Of a DNA stretch of 64,000 nucleotides, positions 57,863 through 64,000 are shown one piece after another. How positions within the stretch are numbered: the first letter of the stretch is position 1; each line of letters starts with the position of its first letter. Both the position numbers and the translations under genes were made by a program. The notes under the pieces are model-generated. The model was given only the letters and a program-made list of their open reading frames with translations. It was not told the DNA's origin and made no database searches. The stretch comes from Chamaecyparis obtusa (lineage: Eukaryota; Streptophyta; Pinopsida; Cupressales; Cupressaceae), in NCBI GenBank assembly GCA_027943335.1, contig BSBK01002801.1, positions 587,001-651,000 of the forward strand, given 5' to 3'.

Positions 57863-60850
57863 CTATGCATACAAGTGCTTCAAATGTAGAATATTTATAG
57901 GATCAAGGAGTGGATCTCCCTTAGGTTTTGCAATCTGATATGCCCCAGAACCAAATTTAGTAGTAATAACAAATGGGCCCAACCAATTGGATTCAAACTT
58001 CCCTTTCTTTTCTTAGTTCTAGAGATTCTTCATGTTATGCTACAGGACCAAATCACCTACATCAAACTCATGAGGTTTGATCTTTTTATTAAAATGTAAG
58101 CGCAAATGATTTTGATACACACAGAGGTGATTAAGGGCATTGAGGCATCTCTCATCGAGAAGTTGCAGCTCTTGCAAGCGGGAAACCCTATATTCTTCTT
58201 TAGACATTAGGTTCTTGAGAGAAATCATGAGGCAAGGGAGCTCAATTTCAATGGGTAAGACAACCTCAGCACCATAGATAAGGGTGAATGGGGTGGCACT
58301 CGTAGGAGTACTACAGATGGAGGTGTGGTAGGTCCAGAGGGTGGGATTGAGTTGTAGGTGCCAATCATGACCAACGTCATTGACAATCTTTAATATAGTT
58401 TTATTTGTAGCCTCAACTTGACTATTGCCCTGCGGGAAGTACTTGGATGAACAATGCTGGGTAATGCCAAATTTCTCTCAAAGGGCAGAGACATCCTGAT
58501 TCTTGAAGGGTGTTCCATTATTAGTATGGAGATCTTTGGAGATGCTATAGTGACAAATGATATAATTCAGGATAAACTTGGAAATTTGTTTACCAGTTGT
58601 ATAGGCGAGGGAGATTTCTTCGACCCATTTGGTAAAGTATTCGGTGGTGGCTAGGATACACTTGTGACCATCGGCTGAGTTTGGAAATATTTGGCCTACA
58701 AGATCAAAACCCCAGTAGGAGAAAGGCCAAGGTGTGATGGTGGGTTGGAGGGATTGAGTGGGAGTGTGTATCAAATCGCCATGCTTCTGACAAGGAACAC
58801 ATTTATTCACATAATGATAGGCATCCTGCTCCATTGTTGGCCAATAGTATCCAGTGCAGAGCAAATTCTTTGCTAAAGTGAGACCACTAGAATGAGCTCC
58901 ATAGATTCCTTGATGCATCTCTTCCAAGGCTGTGTGTGCTTCCTTTGAATTTAGACATCGAAGAAGAGTTCCATTAAAGTGTTTATGAAAAAGAGTGTCT
59001 CCAAGGATTATGTAACGAGAAGTGCGACGGTTGAAAGTCTCTTGTTGGTTAGACGCAAGAGTGAGGGGAATGGTTTTATCATGAAGCTAGGAAAGGATCT
59101 CCTAATACCAAGGTGATTCGAGACCAATAATTTCACACACCATCTCATAATCCAATTGGTCATAGGCAGGGACCATAAGATTCTCGACAAGAAATTCACA
59201 CTATGTGCTTGTTTCTAGCATAGATATTAGTGAAGCAATAGTAGCCATGACATCTGTTGCTTTATTATTTGCTCTTGGGATTTGCTGAAAAATGATGCTT
59301 GCAAAATGTTGTTTGAGATCTTTGACCATGCATTGATAAGGGAGAAACTTGTCATCCTTGGTGTGAAATTCATCATTGACTTGTTTGATGACTACTTGGG
59401 AGTCACCAAAAAAAGGCAAACTTGTGATCTTCCATCTGACAGCTTGGTAAAGCCTTGTGACCAAGGCCTCGTATTTTGCTATGTTGTTCGTGTAAGAAAA
59501 TGTTAGTTTATAAGATTTAGGGATAAAATCCCCTTGAGGTGTCACAAATAGAATTCCGCCCTTCGATCCTTTCTGGGTGAAAGATCCATCAAAATAAAGC
59601 TTCCATTGAATGCTGGGAGTGACAGTTAGGATAGTTTCATCAGAAAAGTCAGTGACAATAGGATGATTTCTAGGAATGGGAGCCTCTACAAGTTGATCTG
59701 CTATTTCTTGTCCTTTGATTGCTTTGCATTATGTGTACACAATATCAAATTCACTAAGGATCATTACCCATTTTGTCATGTGACCTATCAAGGTGGCTTT
59801 AGATAACAAGTACTTAAGTGGGACAATCTTTTCTATCAACTGTACTTTATGATTAAGCATGTAATGACATAGCTTTTGCATACAAAAGATGACAGCTAGA
59901 CAAGCTCTCTCAATAGCTTTATAGTTGAGCTCATAACCCACTAAAGTCCTGCTAAGATAATATATGGAACACTCTTTTCTATTGTCATCTAACTGTGCTA
60001 GGAGAGCACCCAATGCTACTATAGTTGCAGAGATGTAGAGAATCAAATGTCTTCTTGGAACATGCGGGACCAACACTGGTGGATTAGCTAGATATACCTT
60101 GAGTTGTTCAAAATCCTTTTGACACAAGTAGTCCCAAATGAATTTAATATCCTTTATTAGCAGGTGAGAGAAAGGATGCACCTTGTCTGCTAGTTGCGAC
60201 ACAAACCTCCGGATGGATTGAAGTCTTCCTTGCAAGCTCCTTAATTGTTTCAAAGTTTTTGGAGGTGGCATCTCCAAAATGGCTTTCACCTTCTTAGGAT
60301 CCACTTCTATTCCTCTGCGAGACATAATGTAGCCTAAGAGCTTACCTAATTGCACACTAAAGACACATTTCTTGGGATTCCATTGGACCTTATACTTTTC
60401 CAATCTGTCAAAGATGGTAGTGAGAATAGCAATGTGTGATTCTCATGTCTTGGATTGTCCTAAGATATCATCCACATAATCTTCCATGATCACATGAAGA
60501 AGGTCATGAAATATGGTCATCATGGCTCTTTGGTATATGGCACTTGCATTCTTGAGACCAAAGGGCATGACCTAATAATCAAAAGTACCCCACGGTGTAG
60601 TGAATGCAATTTTATGTTGGTCTTCCACTGCTATGCGAACCTAATTATATCCAAAAAAATCATCCATGAGGGACAACATCTTGTGCCCAACAGTCAAATC
60701 CACTATAATGTCAATGTTTGGAAGTGGAAAATCATCCTTAGGGTAGGTGAGATTAAGATCTCTGAAATCAGTACAAATCTAGATGCCCCCAGAGGGTTTA
60801 CCTATTGGTACAATTGATGTAGGAGCATCCTGGGTGTAAGAGCAATCTTG
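57863..60850 (-). pseudogene. Tat-like gypsy pol: RT, RNase H, second RNase H, integrase (broken)
   Basis: In order on the minus strand. RT core (about 60,820-60,420): [16 protein letters not shown] and Y-V-D-D near 60,480. RT end and RNase H (60,403-59,729): L-G-Y-I-M-S-R-R-G-I-E-V-D-P-K-K, L-Y-I-S-A-T (where L-Y-I-A-A/S is usual) and Y-Y-L-S-R-T-L. Second, archaeal-type RNase H (about 59,600-59,201): L-Y-F-D-G-S-F, N-N-I-A-K-Y-E-A-L (the catalytic Glu of A-E-Y appears as Lys) and F-G-D-S-Q-V-V-I-K-Q. Integrase (58,927-58,478): H...H, C-V-P-C, W-G-F-D-L-V-G and N-N-G-T where D-N-G-T is usual. Integrase end and pol tail run to 57,863 (W-L-G-P-F-V-I-T-T, D-P-I-N-I-L-H-L-K-H-L-Y-A). The second RNase H marks the Tat lineage. 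Multiple stops and frameshifts; gag and protease were not found to the right. Confidence 0.85.
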
Positions 60851-62071
60851 CATCACCCAAAAATATTTTTGGTTTTCTTTTCAATAAGGGCTATCTTGTG
60901 TAGAGTTGCTATTTATGGAAACTTGCTATTTTTAGTAAGTTGGTCATACGATCTTGGAATGTTTTGGTTTCATAGTTGGAGGCTCATCTTAGTCATTTCA
61001 GCCTGCCTGTAAAGTTTCATTGCCAAATCAAGTCTAGTCTTGAAGATATTGAAAATTTTTGGTATTGGAAATAGGGTACAAAAAATTTGAACTCAGTTTT
61101 GTGTTAGGATTAACAAGGCAGAAAAATAATTACATGTAAATATAACCAATATCAGAAAACAATAAACCACACAGAAGAGAACACAAGACACAAAGATTTA
61201 ATGTGGTTCACCCAATCCCTGGGCTACATCCACCAACAACAAGTCCAATATTTTATTATCCAGTGATTACAACCTAATTACAATCTATAATCCCTTACAA
61301 CTCAATTCCACCGCAAGTACTAAAATCATACATCATAATAAAATCCCTAACCCTAAGCCAATATAACAAGGCTTATGTCAATTAATAAGTTAACCCTAAA
61401 ATAATTGACGTGTCAACCTAAGAAAAATCTTGATGAGTCAACCTAGGGAAATGTTTGACGTGTCAACTCAAAAATGCTTGATGAATGAAAAGTGTGCAGT
61501 ACTTTCCTAGATAGTACTTTCCTGATCAGTCACCACAAGCTAACATTTTGAAGGCTTTAGAGGCCTTGGATGAGGTCAAAACTTTGGTTGACTGGAGCTT
61601 GTGTGAGTTAGGCACTGTAGAGCTCTTTGCGCCCTTTCCGAATTAGGGTCATAATAGTCAATCGAAGCATTAGGTGATGACTTATGGTCTTCGAAAGTTG
61701 GGCCACCTAAAATGGCAAAAAATAAATTCCTTCAAAATTTCTGTTTGGGTTTCAAAAGTTATTTTGAGCTGACTTTGATGTAATAAATTGAAAAATAAAA
61801 TAATTCTAAGTTTGGTTGGCCCTAAAGGCTAAATTTCTGGAACCTTCTCGAGCGGTGGAAATTGCCTATATAAAGAAGGCTCGTAGTGTTGTCTAGGTAG
61901 TTTTGGGTAGTAGTTCTGGGTAATAATTTGAGGCTTTGTCCTATAGAATATTGTAAGGGGAATGCCCATGTGGCTTTACATATTGTAATTCTGAAAATTT
62001 GTAATTCTACATTTGTGGAGATAATAAGTATAATCACCTAAAAATGGTCACTTAGACTATTAGCCCCTTTT
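60851..62071. other. No gene recognised; possible retroelement debris
   Basis: RT text fades out near 60,900. GTGGTTCACCCAATCCCTGGGC at 61,204 is a word often seen in plant LTRs, but no partner was found. TTGACGTGTCAA-like words recur near 61,407-61,470. Confidence 0.4.
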
Positions 62072-63073
62072 GTTAAAATCATCAATTGTTTATTCTTGAT
62101 CAAATCCTAGTTCTATCATTTATTTGATTATTTCCTATGGGCTAACCATCTTATCCTAAGTCTTTATTTAATTAAAAAGAATTTCCTCCTCTTTTATTAA
62201 ATAAAAATCCCCCACTTTTCCTCTTATCCTAAGTTGCACAAATAAAGCATTATTCCTATTTTACAAAAAAGAAAAAAGCACTTTTTCTCTCATATGGACA
62301 CAAAAGTCAACTCTTATTTTCTCATTGGAGGATATTTGTGCACATGAATTTCTCCTCTTTGATGCTCCACCATTGATTAAATCTTTTGCCTCTTAATCTC
62401 CATGGTCCATTCTTTCTCATTTCTTATAAAAGGAGAGCTCTCTTCTTCATTCTAGACCCAACTTTTTATGCTAACTTTATGCTGCAGGATTTCTTGGAGA
62501 CTTTAGATCTTTTGAAGACTTTGGAACCTTTTGGAGATATTTCTACATTTAGCTTTCATTCTTGCATTCTTAGCTTAGCTTCATGTTTATGCTTTCTTAG
62601 ATTAGTTTGCTTTCAAGCTCTAGCTTAGATCTCACATAGTCTAAATAGGAAGGATTTGTAACACTTGCTCTTTCTTTTCATAGCTTAGTTGCATTGTTCT
62701 TTCATTTTTATAGCTTAGCTTGCATTTCCATTTCTAGCATAGTTGCATTGTATTTACATTTCCATTTGATTCTTGGGAATATTGGCATTCTTGCCCTTGT
62801 CTTCATTTGAATCTCCCATTGCATGGTTTACTAGCAAGGTTATTGGCTTAATAGCTCTAGCTGAGAGAATTCTTAACACCCTTGCACTCCATGCCTAGAG
62901 AGCACTAAATCAATTTCTCAAGGTTTCCAATCCATGGATTCTCTTGGAAGCAATGATTTAGAGAAGTACACTATTTAGTGTGTACAATAAGAAGCCCATT
63001 TGCTGTTCTTGCAAATTGTTGTTGTTTCTTTGTTTTTGTTATGTGTTTGTGGTATTAAGGGGAGCACCCTTCA
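62072..63073 (+). repeat. Probable 5' LTR of a gypsy element truncated by the window
   Basis: It precedes a PBS (63,079) and gag on the same strand. The right end is placed at ...CCCTTCA, five bases before the PBS. The left end is a guess (a TG at 62,072). No second LTR lies in the window. Confidence 0.5.
62425..62433 (+). promoter_or_regulatory. TATA box of the probable LTR
   Basis: TATAAAAGG, followed about 20 bases on by a CT-rich CTTCTTCATTC stretch suited to a plant start site. Assigned from position in the LTR. Confidence 0.45.
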
Positions 63074-63078
63074 TCAAG

Positions 63079-63090
63079 TGGTATCAGAGC
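63079..63090 (+). promoter_or_regulatory. Primer-binding site (tRNA-iMet type)
   Basis: TGGTATCAGAGC, 158 bases before the gag start codon. Confidence 0.9.
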
Positions 63091-63236
63091 AGGAGTTCTT
63101 GAGTGTGTAGACAGATCATTAAATGTGAGGTAGTTTGCACTAGGACCATGGGTTAGGGTTTCTGTGTAAATAGATTGTCAACTGTGAGGTAGTTTGCACC
63201 AGGACCGTGGTTAGAGTTTTAGCGAGAAGCGTGAAA

Positions 63237-64000
63237 ATGCCTCCATGAAGGGAACATGGTGGAAGAGATGGTGTTGTAACACCTAAGGTTAGGGAACTGC
63301 AGAGACAAGTGTGAGCATTGCAAGAGGAGATTCGTAGAGGAATGAATCTTAATGTCAGAGATGAAAGCGAGGATGAAGCCAAAGAAGAAAATTCTGAACA
63401 AGGAGAAGTCAAAGTTTTCAATCAAGAAGAAGAAAGACTTTTCCAAGCCATTTTGAAGATCAGGAAGAGACCTAAGATTGAGGTCCCAACATTTTCTGGA
63501 AATCTTAAACTAGAAGAATTGATTGGCTGGATCAATGAATGTGAAGAATATTTTGAGTATGAAGATATCAAGGATCCTAATTGGGTCAAGTTTGTGAAGG
63601 CCAGACTAAAGGTTCATGCAAAGATTTGGTGGCAAGAGATTCAATTAGAGAAAAATCGAAGAGGAAAGGATAAAATCACAAGATGGGAGTGGATGGTTGA
63701 TAAATTGACTTGATAGTTCATCCCTATTGATTATGAGCTTGACCTACTAAAGAAAATGCAAAGTTTGAAGCAAGCGGGATGATCTGTTCAAGAGTATACA
63801 GAGGAGTTCTATCGAATCCTCATCAGAACAGGCCATGCAAAAGATGATAAGGAGAAAGTTGCCCGTTACCTTAATAGGTTAAGGCCAAGCATTCAGGAAG
63901 AATTAAATCTAGTTTGAATGAACAATATTAAAGAGGCATACCAGTTTGCTCTAAAAGTAGAGAAAAATATGAACAAGAAGTTCGAGAGCAAACAAAACGA
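63237..64000 (+). pseudogene. Ty3/gypsy gag, partial at right edge, with stops
   Basis: The start M-P-P at 63,237 is followed at once by an in-frame TGA, then a second TGA at about 63,312, a stop at 63,711-63,713 and more beyond. The same frame reads K-R-P-K-I-E-V-P-T-F-S-G, W-I-N-E-C-E-E-Y-F-E-Y, V-K-A-R-L-K-V-H-A-K-I-W-W, F-I-P-I-D-Y, S-V-Q-E-Y-T-E-E-F-Y and V-A-R-Y-L-N-R-L-R-P-S-I-Q, a chromovirus-type gag domain. It differs from the gag genes at 2 kb and 44 kb, so this is a third gypsy lineage in the window. The protease and pol would lie beyond the right edge. Confidence 0.8.

Overview
This window is repeat-dense nuclear DNA of a seed plant. It is AT-rich, full of plant-type Ty3/gypsy, L1-type LINE and PIF/Harbinger remains, and contains no intact host gene that I can recognise. 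The depth of nested, partly decayed elements and the kilobase-long AT-rich spacers fit a very large genome; a gymnosperm such as a conifer is my guess, but the sequence does not prove it. Domain calls come from reading translated motifs by eye; no database search was run.

Layout. 1-3.2 kb: minus-strand gypsy gag, protease and RNase H (pol runs off the left edge). 3.2-7.1 kb: candidate leader or LTR, then a long broken minus-strand ORF of unknown function. 7.1-16 kb: a minus-strand PIF/Harbinger-like pair (three-exon Myb/SANT ORF1 and a DDE transposase broken by one stop and one frameshift), with a 104-bp tandem array between the genes and a hairpin-repeat array in an ORF1 intron. 16-20 kb: a truncated copy of a PTC52/pheophorbide-oxygenase-type chloroplast gene beside arrays of period 268, 269 and 64 bp. 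20-26 kb: a decayed minus-strand L1-type LINE split by an AT-rich block. 27.35-27.68 kb: a complete 335-bp TRIM with two 138-bp LTRs, PBS, PPT and a 5-bp TSD. 29-30 kb: plus-strand gypsy integrase remnant. 30-38.6 kb: AT-rich DNA with hairpins, duplications and a possible organelle-derived island. 38.65-39.26 kb: a cluster of CGTACG-centred palindromes.

40,511-54,550: a complete 14.04-kb LTR retrotransposon (997/998-bp LTRs about 97% identical, TSD AGTAG, PBS, PPT). It has a broken gag-protease ORF, no visible reverse transcriptase, an integrase stub, and a two-exon plant mobile domain (PMD) gene in antisense. Just outside it, 54.6-60.9 kb holds a second, opposite-strand Tat-like element (RT, RNase H, second RNase H, integrase) whose 3' side also carries a PMD gene antisense to pol. 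The right edge (62-64 kb) is the probable LTR, PBS and gag of a third gypsy element, cut by the window.

The points I find most worth following are the antisense PMD gene shared by two elements, and the way in-frame stops across several elements are mostly TAG where CAG would be expected, which looks like methylation-driven C-to-T decay.
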